NCBI RefSeq assembly: GCF_017255415.1
Contig: NZ_JAFJZZ010000009.1
Coordinates: 34,551-98,550, forward strand
DNA from: Clostridium aminobutyricum
GTDB lineage: Bacteria > Bacillota > Clostridia > Peptostreptococcales > Anaerovoracaceae
DNA: 64,000 bases
Reading direction: 5' to 3'
Below the pieces are notes generated by a model. It made no database searches. It had not been told where the DNA came from and worked only from the letters and a program-made list of their open reading frames with translations. Numbering within the stretch: the stretch's first letter is position 1; every line of letters starts with the position of its first letter. The translations under genes and the position numbers were made by a program. This document shows positions 8,335-17,367 of the stretch, in pieces.

Positions 8335-8959
8335 GCTAGGATACAGTATGGAATCCTGGAAAAATGGTGTAAAAGCACCATTTTTCTGGGATACAGATAA
8401 GGTGCCACATATACTGTTATCTGGGATAACTGGCGGTGGAAAGACTATATTAGCACAAATGATTGTAAATCAACTTTTGTCTGAACATAAGTCTATCAGT
8501 ATATGCGATTTCAAAGCAGGTGGGGATTGGGATAGTATTAGTTCCAACTATGCGGAATACAAGAATTGTGATAAATTACTAGATACTTTTTATAACTCTT
8601 TTGTAGAAACGATTGAGCAAAAAAGCAAATCAGAGCAATATCTTATTTTTGATGAATTTAGTAGCTATGCATTAAGTAAGGACAATAAAGAATTTAAGGA
8701 ATTGATGGCAAAGATTAGCCATATTGCATTTATGGGAAGAAGTTTTGGTTATAGATTATTTTTTGTTTCGCAACAGTTTAATAGTAAGGTTTTAGATACT
8801 GCAATTCGAGAACAATTTGGAATAAAGATGTTTATGGGTTCAACTATTTCAACAGAAAGTGCAACTATGTTGTTTCCTAACTGTGATATTGATAAAAGTA
8901 TTCAGGGCTTAAAAAAGAGGAATATGAAAATCCAGAATATCTTGCAGATAAATTTATAG
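8324..8959 (+). CDS. FtsK/TcpA-like DNA-translocating ATPase, C-terminus altered
   Basis: The 211-residue ORF contains a HerA/FtsK-type ATPase core: Walker A GITGGGKT (about residues 33-40), Walker B YLIFDEFSS, and a conserved MGRSFGYRLFFVSQQ segment followed by FGIKMFMGSTISTESA. In mobilizable elements these proteins couple the relaxase-DNA complex to a secretion channel. After residue 194 the reading frame runs out into 17 unrelated residues, while the -1 frame opens directly into the Rep gene. The usual C-terminal end of the family is missing. The junction lies at an A-AAA-AAG run (8911-8917), so either programmed -1 frameshifting makes an ATPase-Rep fusion or a deletion has joined the two genes. 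Confidence 0.8.
   Translation: MLLKLGYSMESWKNGVKAPFFWDTDKVPHILLSGITGGGKTILAQMIVNQLLSEHKSISICDFKAGGDWDSISSNYAEYKNCDKLLDTFYNSFVETIEQKSKSEQYLIFDEFSSYALSKDNKEFKELMAKISHIAFMGRSFGYRLFFVSQQFNSKVLDTAIREQFGIKMFMGSTISTESATMLFPNCDIDKSIQGLKKRNMKIQNILQINL
8911..8917 (+). other. Candidate -1 frameshift heptamer A-AAA-AAG
   Basis: In the ATPase frame the codons TTA AAA AAG place the heptamer A AAA AAG exactly in phase for a -1 slip. This is the same heptamer used in the dnaX gene of Escherichia coli. Slipping here leads into the open Rep frame (GAG GAA TAT...). I see a short purine-rich AGGG at 8904 but no strong downstream hairpin, so function is uncertain and simple mutation is as likely. Confidence 0.4.
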
Positions 8960-9015
8960 AATTATGGGAAGATAGCGGAAAAGGAAGGAAAGCAGGTATT
9001 GCTGTATGTGTTTCT

Positions 9016-9918
9016 TTGGATGGTTGCTATCATGCACATATAGCTTGCTATGGAAATACAACGACATTGAAAAAAGTGTCAGATATTTTGTTTAAGACGC
9101 ATATAGAACCGCAATTGGGTGGTAAAGATTCTTTGAGATCATATTTGTTAAAAGAGGGCAAATATGAAGAAAAGGGAGAACAAGTTTTATGTACAAAGGG
9201 ATTAGATGTAATACAGGATAAACAGGGAAAAAGAAATGATCTGGATGAAATTGAAGCATTATTAAATGATAAATTGACGCCAGAGGAAATATTTAATACA
9301 TCATTTCGGTATCGTAAATATGAGAAAATGATTAAATCTGCATATATCGATAGACGATTAAAGGAAACGCCATTGATAAAAGATGTACATAACGAATGGC
9401 ATGTTGGAAATTCGGGGAGTGGAAAGACATATTATTATTATCAATTATGTGAGGAATATTCGACAGAAAAAGTTTATATGACAACAGATTTTGAAAATGG
9501 TGGATTTGATTTCTATATTGAGCAGGGTGCACCGCCAATTATATTTCTTGATGAATTTAAAGGGAATATGAGGTATGGACAGCTATTAACTATTCTGGAT
9601 AAATACAGCAGAACTCAAACACATTGTAGATATGCCAATACATATAATTTATGGACAACTTGCATTATTACATCTATATTTCCCCCAGATGAAGTGTATT
9701 CTTCGATGGTTGAAAATGACAGAAGAAATCGGGATAAGATAGATCAGTTATTAAGAAGATTGGACATTATTGTTTATCATTATAAAGAGGATGCTGATTA
9801 TAAAACTTTTTCAATACCTGCAAGCGAATATATAGATTATGATAATTTGAAGCAACGTGCATTAGGAAATAAAGCTGGATTTGTTGAAATGGATGATTTG
9901 AAAGATGTTCCTTTTTAA
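9016..9918 (+). CDS. CRESS-type Rep: HUH endonuclease plus SF3 helicase (5' end unresolved)
   Basis: The protein combines a rolling-circle HUH nuclease with a superfamily 3 helicase. From the TTG at 9016, motif II is H6-A-H8, motif III is Y43-L-L-K46 (the YxxK pattern), Walker A is GNSGSGKT (131-138), Walker B is IIFLDEF (175-181), motif C is CIITS (216-220), and a candidate arginine finger follows near RRNRDK. This matches Reps of the bacterial pCRESS group and related relaxases of Firmicute mobilizable elements. The frame is open back to 8896 without an ATG, and that stretch (KAGIAVCVSLDG) holds the expected motif I. TTG 9016 therefore cannot give a complete nuclease; the intact N-terminus would need -1 frameshifting from the ATPase gene, or has been lost. 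Confidence 0.8.
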   Translation: MDGCYHAHIACYGNTTTLKKVSDILFKTHIEPQLGGKDSLRSYLLKEGKYEEKGEQVLCTKGLDVIQDKQGKRNDLDEIEALLNDKLTPEEIFNTSFRYRKYEKMIKSAYIDRRLKETPLIKDVHNEWHVGNSGSGKTYYYYQLCEEYSTEKVYMTTDFENGGFDFYIEQGAPPIIFLDEFKGNMRYGQLLTILDKYSRTQTHCRYANTYNLWTTCIITSIFPPDEVYSSMVENDRRNRDKIDQLLRRLDIIVYHYKEDADYKTFSIPASEYIDYDNLKQRALGNKAGFVEMDDLKDVPF

Positions 9919-9951
9919 TGATTAGTGCTAAGTTAGTGAAGGAGTGATTTT

Positions 9952-10149
9952 ATGGCAAAAGAAGTTCCTATATGGGAAAAATCAAACCTTACGTTAGAAG
10001 AAGCATCCGCATATTTTGGTATTGGCATTAACAAATTAAGAGAATTGACTAACGACAAAAATTGCCGTTTCGTAATCTGGTGTGGTAGCAAGAGATTGAT
10101 TAAACGTAAGTTATTTGAAGATTATATAGAAAAGATGTACTCAATATAA
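9952..10149 (+). CDS. xis: Excisionase, Tn916 Xis-like
   Basis: This 65-residue protein has the winged-helix excisionase pattern (LTLEEASAYFGIGINKLRELT, then FVIWCGSKRLIKRKLFEDYI), close in length to Tn916 Xis. It would bend DNA at the element ends and steer the integrase toward excision. It lies about 100 bases before the integrase gene, the standard order. AAGGAGTG precedes its ATG by about nine bases. Confidence 0.9.
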   Translation: MAKEVPIWEKSNLTLEEASAYFGIGINKLRELTNDKNCRFVIWCGSKRLIKRKLFEDYIEKMYSI

Positions 10150-10247
10150 TTACTTAGTGATGTTATGTTGATTATGGACAATGGGAAAACGTTAAGCTAT
10201 AATTGGTTTGAGCGTGTTCTCTTTACGTTATGAAAGGAGATTTACTT

Positions 10248-11516
10248 ATGGCAGTAGAGAGACGCAAAGATAATAAAAAAAGGGTATTAAAGGAAGGCGA
10301 ATATCAGCGAACAAACGGAACGTTTGAATATAAATGGAGAGACAAAACAGGAAAACGTCATTCCATTTACGCCAAGACGCTTGAAGAACTTCGTGAAAAA
10401 GAAGTTGATGTCCTGAGAGATGTATTAGACGGTATTAGGTCAGATAAAAAAGATTTAACAATCAATGACCTATATAATTTGTGGGTGCGAATTAAACGGG
10501 GATTGAAAGATAATACCTTTCAGAACTATAAGTATATGTACACACAATTTGTAGAGCCAGATTTCGGGAATATAAAGATTACAGATTTAAAAAGAACAGA
10601 TGTGAGAGCCTTTTATAATCATCTTTCTGATAAGCAGAAGCTTAAAACATCAACGATAGATAGTGTTCATACAGTTTTACATCAAGTATTAGAACTTGGA
10701 GTAGAAGATGAATATTTAAGATTTAATCCTTCTGATAATGCATTGAAAGAACTAAAAAAAGCTCACAATAATGATTCTGAAAAACGAAGAGCATTGACAA
10801 TTCCTGAGCAGGAACTTCTTGAAGAGTTTCTAAGTAAACAAGGACAATATCATAGATGGTATCCTATTTTTATAACTCTTTTATGGACAGGCCTAAGGGT
10901 AGGTGAAATTACTGGATTACGTTGGAGTGATATTGATTTTGAAGATGAGACAATCGATATAAATCATACTCTTGTTTACTACAGCAAAGGGGAAGTTGAA
11001 GGTTGCACATTTGCTGTTAACACACCTAAAACGGAAGCTGGAAAAAGAACAGTTCCTATGTTGCCCAAGGTTAAGGAAGCATTTCTTTTAGAGAAGGAAT
11101 ATCAGAAAGAATGTGGAATTAAATGCAATGTAGTTGTGGACGGGTATACAGACTTTGTCTTTATAAATCGTTTTGGTGGAGTTCAGCATCAAGGAACACT
11201 TAATAAGGCATTAAGAAGAATTATTAGAGATTGCAATTATGAGGTGTTGGATAAGAATCAGGGAGTTAAAGAAGTAACCTTACTTCCAAAATTCAGCAAT
11301 CACTCGTTAAGACATACTTTTACAACTAGAATGTGTGAAGCAGGTGTTAACATCAAAGCAATGCAAGATATTCTCGGACACGCCGATGCAGAGACTACAA
11401 TGGACATTTATGCAGAGGCAACAAAAGATTTGAAACGTTCAGAACTGATTAATTTTGAAGATTATTTCAATAATCAAAGAAGTGCTCAAACTGTTAAAAG
11501 AAACAAGAGGTGTTAA
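10248..11516 (+). CDS. int: Tyrosine recombinase (integrase), Tn916 Int-like
   Basis: The 422-residue integrase has the N-terminal arm-binding domain (residues about 10-60), a core-binding SAM-like domain (about 70-160) and the catalytic domain. Visible catalytic motifs are TGLRVGEITGLRW (first Arg), HSLRHTF (His-x-x-Arg) and LGHADAETTMDIYAE, which carries the His and the nucleophilic Tyr. The ATG at 10248 is chosen because AAAGGAG lies about nine bases upstream; the ATG at 10230 has none. It should catalyse integration into and excision from the lysS 3' end, given the att repeats flanking the element. The protein appears intact. Confidence 0.95.
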   Translation: MAVERRKDNKKRVLKEGEYQRTNGTFEYKWRDKTGKRHSIYAKTLEELREKEVDVLRDVLDGIRSDKKDLTINDLYNLWVRIKRGLKDNTFQNYKYMYTQFVEPDFGNIKITDLKRTDVRAFYNHLSDKQKLKTSTIDSVHTVLHQVLELGVEDEYLRFNPSDNALKELKKAHNNDSEKRRALTIPEQELLEEFLSKQGQYHRWYPIFITLLWTGLRVGEITGLRWSDIDFEDETIDINHTLVYYSKGEVEGCTFAVNTPKTEAGKRTVPMLPKVKEAFLLEKEYQKECGIKCNVVVDGYTDFVFINRFGGVQHQGTLNKALRRIIRDCNYEVLDKNQGVKEVTLLPKFSNHSLRHTFTTRMCEAGVNIKAMQDILGHADAETTMDIYAEATKDLKRSELINFEDYFNNQRSAQTVKRNKRC

Positions 11517-11594
11517 GAAATCTTTAGAAAATTTCACTTCATAAAGTGCAGAAGGTTTTTATAAGAGATGATTATGAGAAGAGGTTGATTTTAA

Positions 11595-12404
11595 TTGGGT
11601 AGTTTTATTGACAATAAAATAGATGCATATAATAATCTTGTTGACGATATCAACACCTTTGATTTGACTCATATAAATAAAGACGGAGGCATTCAGCTTG
11701 AAAATTACCCTGCATGTAAGGAAGTGAATCTCTGGAGTTGCTGGGAAGGTGGAAGAAATCATTTAGATGCGTCAATTTTACTTGTAGGTCAAGACTGGGG
11801 AAGTCTTAATTTTAAAGGTGAGACCATTGTGAAAAATATGGATTCGGGAACCTATGATCCTAATACTTTTTGTTACATGGATGGAAATAATAGCCCGACA
11901 AACAGAACAATATGCGAGCTTTTACTTTAATTGATCAAAGATATCAATTAGAGAGTGATAATAACACTTATGAGAATCTGTTTTTTACTAATTTTGTCCC
12001 TTGGTATCGGGCAAGAAATGCAAATACAAGCAGTGGATTTAAAGATAGCTGGATTCAGCCAAGTTCGTTGCTAGTCGAAAGATTAGTAGATATAATTAGA
12101 CCTAAAGTAATTCTTTGCCTTGGAAAAACAGTTTTTTGATGGGGTGCTTTTATCTGCAGGTCAGATATATGACTATAAGAAAAAGACATATAATATGGTT
12201 ATTGAGGAAGGTGCGATTACCGTTCGATTTAAAACAGGTGAGGTTTCTATTGTTCCCCTTACACATCCGGGAACATATGGAACATTAAATAGAAATGGAC
12301 GTAAAAAGGTAGTAGATGGAGATAGGTTAGCGCTCCAAAGATTAGATTGGAAAAAAATAAATGAGATGCTAAATTGTCAAAACACAAGAGCCAATGATGT
12401 TTAG
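11595..12404 (+). pseudogene. Broken uracil-DNA-glycosylase-superfamily-like gene
   Basis: Three consecutive reading frames (11595-11930, 11912-12139, 12120-12404) together make one continuous protein of about 270 residues. The first holds ILLVGQDWG, which resembles the catalytic GQD-type motif of the uracil-DNA glycosylase superfamily. The second ends PKVILCLGKTVF, and the third holds PLTHPGTYG, resembling the conserved HP segment. Two compensating shifts are needed: -1 near 11926 (CTT-TTA-CTT-TAA) and removal of one T from the T6 run near 12133. The second is at a homopolymer, so sequencing error is possible, but two shifts in one gene favour real decay. It is likely former cargo of the element. 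Family assignment is tentative. Confidence 0.6.
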
Positions 12405-12481
12405 GTCTTACCCCTCTTAAAGGAACTTGAATTTACTATTTTTAATGTACAAAAGAGGCTCAAATTATGCTAAATGAAGCA

Positions 12482-12510
12482 TACGACCATTTTACGACAG
12501 CTTTACGACT
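12482..12510 (+). repeat. Right integrase arm-site candidates (3 copies)
   Basis: TACGACC (12482-12488), TTTACGACA (12491-12499) and TTTACGACT (12502-12510) repeat at 10-11 base spacing. The same motif is present twice at the left end. Helical phasing and the position inside attR support binding sites for the integrase. Confidence 0.6.
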
Positions 12511-12613
12511 ACTTATAAAGAGTTTTGCAGAATTATAAAATGAAGACATAATAAGAACATCATTAATTAGAGATATAAACAGCTATAAAGGGTTATAAAT
12601 TGTTAGGTAGGAT

Positions 12614-12644
12614 TTCCCGACAATGAAGCCGATCGAGAAATAAA
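12614..12644 (+). repeat. Right attachment site (attR), remnant of the original lysS 3' end
   Basis: This 31-base segment matches the end of lysS at 28 positions and includes the relict stop codon. What follows (12645 onward), including a terminator at 12690, would have been the native downstream sequence of lysS before insertion. Confidence 0.85.
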
Positions 12645-12689
12645 TACCAACAATCTCGAATGAGGAATATAGAATTGGAAATGATGTTA

Positions 12690-12715
12690 AGAGACAGAGA
12701 AATCTGTCTCTTTTC
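12690..12715 (+). terminator. Displaced native terminator of lysS
   Basis: AGAGACAG (12690-12697) pairs with CTGTCTCT (12704-12711) and is followed by a T-run. It lies just beyond attR, where the lysS terminator is expected if the element is removed. No gene now reads into it from the element except by run-through. Confidence 0.75.
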
Positions 12716-12824
12716 TGTTATGTCTTGTAAAGCAAAAATATTTCATTTACAATGGGAGTGCATGAAAATAATGGTAATATAGATAATAAAAGTGTGAAAT
12801 TTATAACGTAAGGAGAAAATCAAT

Positions 12825-14219
12825 ATGAAAAAAGAATTGCAAATTAAAGATTTTTTTAGAAATATAGAGAGCTATTTGGATCAAGAAGTAACGATTCGAG
12901 GGTGGGTGAGAACCAATCGGAGCTCCAATAAATTCGGTTTTATCGAAATAAATGACGGCACCTTTTTTAAATCGGTTCAAGTAGTTTATGAACAAGAAAC
13001 GATCGGAAATTTTGAACAGATAGCGAAAGCATCTATTTCAGCAGCGGTAATGGTTCGGGGCATCTTAGTCGCCACTCCACAGGCAAAGCAGCCTTTCGAA
13101 ATAAAAGCTCTGGAGGTTTCGGTAGAGGCAGGAGCTGATCCAGATTATCCGCTTCAAAAGAAGCGTCACAGTTTAGAATTTCTTCGTGAGATTGCGCACC
13201 TCAGACCGAGGAGCAATACGTTTGCTGCGGTCTTCCGAGTACGGTCTTTAGCCGCCTATGCCATTCATCAATTCTTTCAAGAAAATAACTTTGTATATGT
13301 CCATACACCGATCATAACCGGAAGTGATTGTGAAGGGGCAGGAGAAATGTTTCGGATTACCACGTTAGATCTTAAAGAGTTGCCTATGCAAGACGGATGC
13401 ATCGATTATTCACAAGATTTTTTTGGCAAGGAAACGAGCTTAACGGTCAGCGGTCAGCTGGAAGCCGAGACCTTTGCATTGGCATTCCGAAACGTGTATA
13501 CTTTTGGGCCTACTTTTAGAGCAGAGAACTCCAACACGGCCAGGCATGCTTCTGAGTTCTGGATGATTGAACCGGAAGTGGCTTTCGCGGATTTAAACGA
13601 TAACATGAATTTGGCAGAATCTATGATTAAATATATCATCCATTATGTGCTTGAAAATGCGCCGGAAGAAATGGAGTTTTTCAACAATTTTATTGATAAG
13701 GGACTGCTTGAACGCTTGAATAACCTTGTAAGCAGCGATTTTGAACGCGTAACGTATACAGAAGCGGTGGATTTATTGATGAAGTCCGGGAGAGAATTCC
13801 AGTTCCCGGTTCAATGGGGAGTGGATTTACAGACGGAGCACGAACGTTATCTGACAGAGGAAGTGTATAAAAAGCCGATATTTGTGACCGATTATCCAAA
13901 AGAAATCAAGGCTTTCTATATGAGACTAAATGAGGATGACAAGACGGTAGCGGCCTGCGATTTATTGGTTCCGGGCGTAGGAGAAATCATCGGAGGAAGC
14001 CAGAGAGAAGAACGGTATGACGTTTTATCGGCACGCATGAAAGAACTTGGATTGGAAGAAAAAAATTATTGGTGGTATATGGATTTACGAAAATACGGAG
14101 GAGTGAAACATGCAGGGTATGGTCTGGGGTTTGAACGAATTATCATGTATTTGACAGGCATGAGCAATATCAGAGACGTTGTGCCTTTCCCTAGGACTCC
14201 GAAAAATGCAGAGTTTTAA
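12825..14219 (+). CDS. asnS: Asparaginyl-tRNA synthetase
   Basis: This class IIb synthetase charges tRNA-Asn. The 464-residue protein shows the N-terminal OB-fold (about residues 15-115), motif 2 near [21 protein letters not shown], and motif 3 GLGFERIIM near the C-terminus. A clean AAGGAG site precedes the ATG. I searched the 180 bases upstream for T-box features and saw none. It is now separated from lysS by the integrative element. Confidence 0.96.
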   Translation: MKKELQIKDFFRNIESYLDQEVTIRGWVRTNRSSNKFGFIEINDGTFFKSVQVVYEQETIGNFEQIAKASISAAVMVRGILVATPQAKQPFEIKALEVSVEAGADPDYPLQKKRHSLEFLREIAHLRPRSNTFAAVFRVRSLAAYAIHQFFQENNFVYVHTPIITGSDCEGAGEMFRITTLDLKELPMQDGCIDYSQDFFGKETSLTVSGQLEAETFALAFRNVYTFGPTFRAENSNTARHASEFWMIEPEVAFADLNDNMNLAESMIKYIIHYVLENAPEEMEFFNNFIDKGLLERLNNLVSSDFERVTYTEAVDLLMKSGREFQFPVQWGVDLQTEHERYLTEEVYKKPIFVTDYPKEIKAFYMRLNEDDKTVAACDLLVPGVGEIIGGSQREERYDVLSARMKELGLEEKNYWWYMDLRKYGGVKHAGYGLGFERIIMYLTGMSNIRDVVPFPRTPKNAEF

Positions 14220-14285
14220 GCATTTTATTTGCTCGTTTAGACTATAAATAGAATATCTTGACATAAAAGAAAGAGGTCGGACGTG

Positions 14286-14720
14286 ATGAGTAAATTGTTG
14301 ATGGCGATTAAAGCGGGTATCCTGAAAGGAATAAAAACAGGCCTTTTGCTCTTGAAGGTCATGCTTCCTATTTATGCGGTGGTTGTTGTCATAAAATATT
14401 CCCCGATTATGCCTCTTTTAGAAAGAACTTTTGCGCCGGCGATGAAGCTGTTTCATTTGCCTGGAGATGCTGTCGTGCCTATTATTTCCGGATTTTTTAC
14501 AGATGAGTACGGGGTAGTTGCAGCGATGAGTTCCTTTGACTTCTCCAAAGCGTCTATTACTACCATTGCGATGATTGCCTTAACGGCACACTCCTTACCG
14601 GTTGAATCAGCGGTGGGTAAAAAAATAGGCTTCCCTGTCATGCTTGTGGCAGCGTATCGATTAAGCATGGCTGTACTGGTTGGTATGTTGATAGGATGGT
14701 TAGGAGGCGTTTTTCTGTGA
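14286..14720 (+). CDS. Gate (nucleoside-recognition) domain membrane protein, subunit 1
   Basis: This 144-residue integral membrane protein has about four hydrophobic segments and the pattern of the Gate domain found in nucleoside transporters and in spore maturation proteins SpmA/SpmB (GFFTDEYGVVAAMSSFD, then ALTAHSLPVESA). The ATG at 14286 follows AGAGGTCGG. The gene overlaps the next one by four bases, and the two probably form a heteromeric pair. The transported substrate, if any, cannot be read from the sequence. Confidence 0.75.
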   Translation: MSKLLMAIKAGILKGIKTGLLLLKVMLPIYAVVVVIKYSPIMPLLERTFAPAMKLFHLPGDAVVPIISGFFTDEYGVVAAMSSFDFSKASITTIAMIALTAHSLPVESAVGKKIGFPVMLVAAYRLSMAVLVGMLIGWLGGVFL

Positions 14721-15199
14721 GTGTCGGATGGGATATTATCGTGTTAGAAATACTAAAGGGCGGTCTGATGACCATGGTGAATTTACTCAAGGTGCTCATA
14801 CCGCTTATGATTATTATTGAGTTGCTTATGGTCTATCAGATCATGGAAAAGGTCGCAGTGAAGCTGGCGCCCCTAAGCAAGATGATGGGAATGAAGAAAG
14901 AAACGATTTTTCCCTTGTTGGTAGGCGTGATTATGGGGGTCACTTATGGTGCAGGCACATTAATTGAAATGAATAAGAAAACGCCGATATCCAAGAAAGA
15001 TTTGATGCTCATGGGTGTCTTTATCTATCTTTGCCATGGGATAATAGAAACCGGGCTGCTGTTTGGTGTAGCCGGTGCCAGCATTATTGTGGTGACGTTC
15101 GTACGACTCCTAATCGCCTTTGCTGTAACGGTGATCTTATCAAAAACACCGTATTTCAGGAAGATGGATACAGAAGATTTGACCGGAAATGAGGCATAG
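14717..15199 (+). CDS. Gate domain membrane protein, subunit 2
   Basis: This 160-residue partner of the preceding gene also carries a Gate domain (KETIFPLLVGVIMGVTYGAGTLIE) with about four membrane segments, and ends in a short charged tail. The start is taken as GTG at 14717, which overlaps the stop of the first subunit in a GTGA arrangement with GGAGG upstream, a typical sign of translational coupling. A split pair of Gate proteins resembles the SpmA/SpmB arrangement, but sequence identity to those cannot be checked here. Confidence 0.75.
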   Translation: MSVGWDIIVLEILKGGLMTMVNLLKVLIPLMIIIELLMVYQIMEKVAVKLAPLSKMMGMKKETIFPLLVGVIMGVTYGAGTLIEMNKKTPISKKDLMLMGVFIYLCHGIIETGLLFGVAGASIIVVTFVRLLIAFAVTVILSKTPYFRKMDTEDLTGNEA

Positions 15200-15395
15200 A
15201 GAAATGATGAAAGCAAGATCGTAAAGGGACAATTCAAAACCTTGTTTTTTGATTGTCAGACAAATCGAACATTCTGACGATTTTCGTTTGCTATATGGGT
15301 TCTTAAATGCTATAATAAATATGTGAAGTTTTTGACATTTCAACAAGAATTTTTCATGCTTTACAGAATCAAAAATAATTTTGGGAGGTCTTATT

Positions 15396-17360
15396 ATGAA
15401 GGGCTATACGAGCGACACTATCAGAAACGTTGCACTTGTTGGACACGGCGGATGTGGTAAAACTACATTCTTAGAAGCAGCTTTATTAGCAACAGGCGTA
15501 ATTAACAGACTAGGTAAAGTGGAAGATGGAAACACAGTATCTGACTACGACAAAATGGAAATTGAAAAAGGCTATTCAATTAATACGTCTGTCGTTCCAA
15601 TTGAATGGAAAGACAGTAAAATTAATTTTATTGATACGCCGGGTTATTTTGATTTTATCGGGGAAGTAAATGCGGCGTTGCGAGTTGCAGAAGCAGCTGT
15701 TATTTTAGTAGACGCAGGAGCAGGTATTCAGGTTGGCACAGAACAGGCTTGGAAAGCTTGCGAAAGATATAAGAAACCAAGATTTATCGTAATAAATAAA
15801 AGAGACAAGGACGAATTTGATTTTTATAAAACATTTGATGAATTAAAGGCAAAATTCGGCGAAAGACTGATTCCTTTCAGCTGGCCGATTACAGCTGAAA
15901 TCGATGAGGGCTTAAAGGAAGCGATTGCGATGACGGATGATGCTTTAATGGATAAATATTTCAATGGAGAGGATTTTACCGACGAAGAAATTAAAAAAGG
16001 ACTGGTGCACGGTATCTCAGATGGCGTGATCGTTCCTGTGTGCTCTTCGGCGTTTTCTCTTGGACATGGCATTGAAGGGCTTATGGACTTACTTATTACC
16101 TATGTGCCTACCCCTTATGAACATGGCTCTTACTACGGATTTAATGATCAAAATGAACCGGTAGAAAGGCTGTCAGTGGTAGACGCGCCAATGTCTGCAT
16201 TTGTTTTTAAGACAATTGTGGACCCATTTGTAGGGAAAATTTCCATCATGAAGGTGGTTACGGGAAAAATCAATTCCGGTACAGAAATCTTGAATGAGAG
16301 AACCGGAAAAGTAGAAAAGTTGGGAAAGCTGTTTTTCCTCCGGGGAAAAACTCAGCTGGAATTGAATTATGCGGAAGCGGGCGATATTGTAGCAGTGGCA
16401 AAACTCCAATATACGTTATCGGGGGATACTCTCTGCGACAAGCATGATCCAATTCGTTACTTGCCGCTTGATTTCCCTGAGCCATCTTATTTTATTGCAA
16501 TAGAAGCAGTGGATAAGGCAGACGAAGAAAAAATGGGCACGGGACTCAACAAGCTGAGAGAAGAAGACCCATCCTTTATCGTTTCCAGAAACGCAGAAAC
16601 CAAGCAGACACTGCTTGGCGGTCAAGGGGAAATACAGCTTAGCATTATTCTAGCAAAATTAAAGGATCGATTCGGCGTAAATGTGAAGACGGTACCTCAA
16701 AAGATTGCTTACAGAGAAACCATCAAAGGGCAATCGGATGTTCAGGGCAAGCATAAGAAACAATCCGGCGGTGCAGGACAATACGGGGACGTTCATATCC
16801 GATTCTCCCCTTCACAGGAAGAATTTGAGTTCTCCGAAGCACTGTTCGGCGGATCTATTCCAAAGAACTATGTACCGGCTGTTGAAAAGGGGCTTCGTGA
16901 ATCCATGGACAAAGGCCCTCTTGCAGGCTGCAAAGTAGTAAATATCAAGGCTGTTCTATACGACGGTTCTTACCATGATGTAGACTCCAATGAAATGGCC
17001 TTTAAAATTGCCGCTTCCCTTGCTTTTAAGAAGGGTATTGTGGAAGCAAAACCTTGCTTGCTTGAGCCGGTGATGCACCTGGATATCGTTGTTCCGGAAG
17101 AGTATATGGGCGATGTAATGGGCGATATGAACAAGAGAAGAGGGAAGATTCTTGGAATGGAGCCGCTTCAGGAAGGCGGGCAGCGGTTGATGGCAGAAGC
17201 TCCGCAAGCGGAAGTATTCGACTATGCGATATCCTTGAGAGCAATGACACAGGCGAGAGGAAGCTTTACTCTTCGATTTGAGAGATATGAAGAAGTTCCA
17301 ATGCATTTGGCTGAAAAGATTATCGCTAAACATAAAGAAGCGACGGAAGCGTCGAATTAA
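15396..17360 (+). CDS. Elongation factor G-like translational GTPase (paralogue)
   Basis: The 654-residue GTPase has EF-G domain order: G domain with GHGGCGKT (P-loop), DTPGYFDF (G3) and NKRD (G4), then domain II and the EF-G C-terminal domains (GGQGEIQLS; SGGAGQYGDVHIRFSP). It is shorter than canonical FusA (about 690 residues). It has the altered start MKGYTSDTIRNVALVGHGG and sits away from the str operon, placing it with the EF-G-like paralogues common in Clostridia, whose role is less certain than that of FusA. GGGAGG lies seven bases upstream of the chosen ATG. Confidence 0.88.
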   Translation: MKGYTSDTIRNVALVGHGGCGKTTFLEAALLATGVINRLGKVEDGNTVSDYDKMEIEKGYSINTSVVPIEWKDSKINFIDTPGYFDFIGEVNAALRVAEAAVILVDAGAGIQVGTEQAWKACERYKKPRFIVINKRDKDEFDFYKTFDELKAKFGERLIPFSWPITAEIDEGLKEAIAMTDDALMDKYFNGEDFTDEEIKKGLVHGISDGVIVPVCSSAFSLGHGIEGLMDLLITYVPTPYEHGSYYGFNDQNEPVERLSVVDAPMSAFVFKTIVDPFVGKISIMKVVTGKINSGTEILNERTGKVEKLGKLFFLRGKTQLELNYAEAGDIVAVAKLQYTLSGDTLCDKHDPIRYLPLDFPEPSYFIAIEAVDKADEEKMGTGLNKLREEDPSFIVSRNAETKQTLLGGQGEIQLSIILAKLKDRFGVNVKTVPQKIAYRETIKGQSDVQGKHKKQSGGAGQYGDVHIRFSPSQEEFEFSEALFGGSIPKNYVPAVEKGLRESMDKGPLAGCKVVNIKAVLYDGSYHDVDSNEMAFKIAASLAFKKGIVEAKPCLLEPVMHLDIVVPEEYMGDVMGDMNKRRGKILGMEPLQEGGQRLMAEAPQAEVFDYAISLRAMTQARGSFTLRFERYEEVPMHLAEKIIAKHKEATEASN

Positions 17361-17367
17361 TAAGATG

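Larger units (their letters stand above)
3617..12644 (+). mobile_element. Integrative (mobilizable) element in the 3' end of lysS
   Basis: The element is bounded by 31-base imperfect direct repeats (3617-3647 and 12614-12644, 28 of 31 identical) that duplicate the lysS 3' end. Inside are an integrase and excisionase at the right end, a CRESS-type Rep, an FtsK/TcpA-like ATPase, a type II restriction-modification cargo at the left end, and a broken glycosylase-like gene. TTTACGACT-like repeats occur just inside both ends, in the same orientation. The interior is visibly richer in A+T than its surroundings. This layout (Int, Xis, replication-initiator-type relaxase and TcpA-like coupling protein) is known from integrative and mobilizable elements of Firmicutes. 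Mobility was not demonstrated here; damage at the FtsK/Rep junction may have disabled transfer. Confidence 0.9.

Noticed and set aside
12645..12824. T-box leader for asnS (also checked before proS and cysS)
   Set aside because: The upstream regions lack the GGGTGGNACCGCG-type T-box sequence and the usual leader length.
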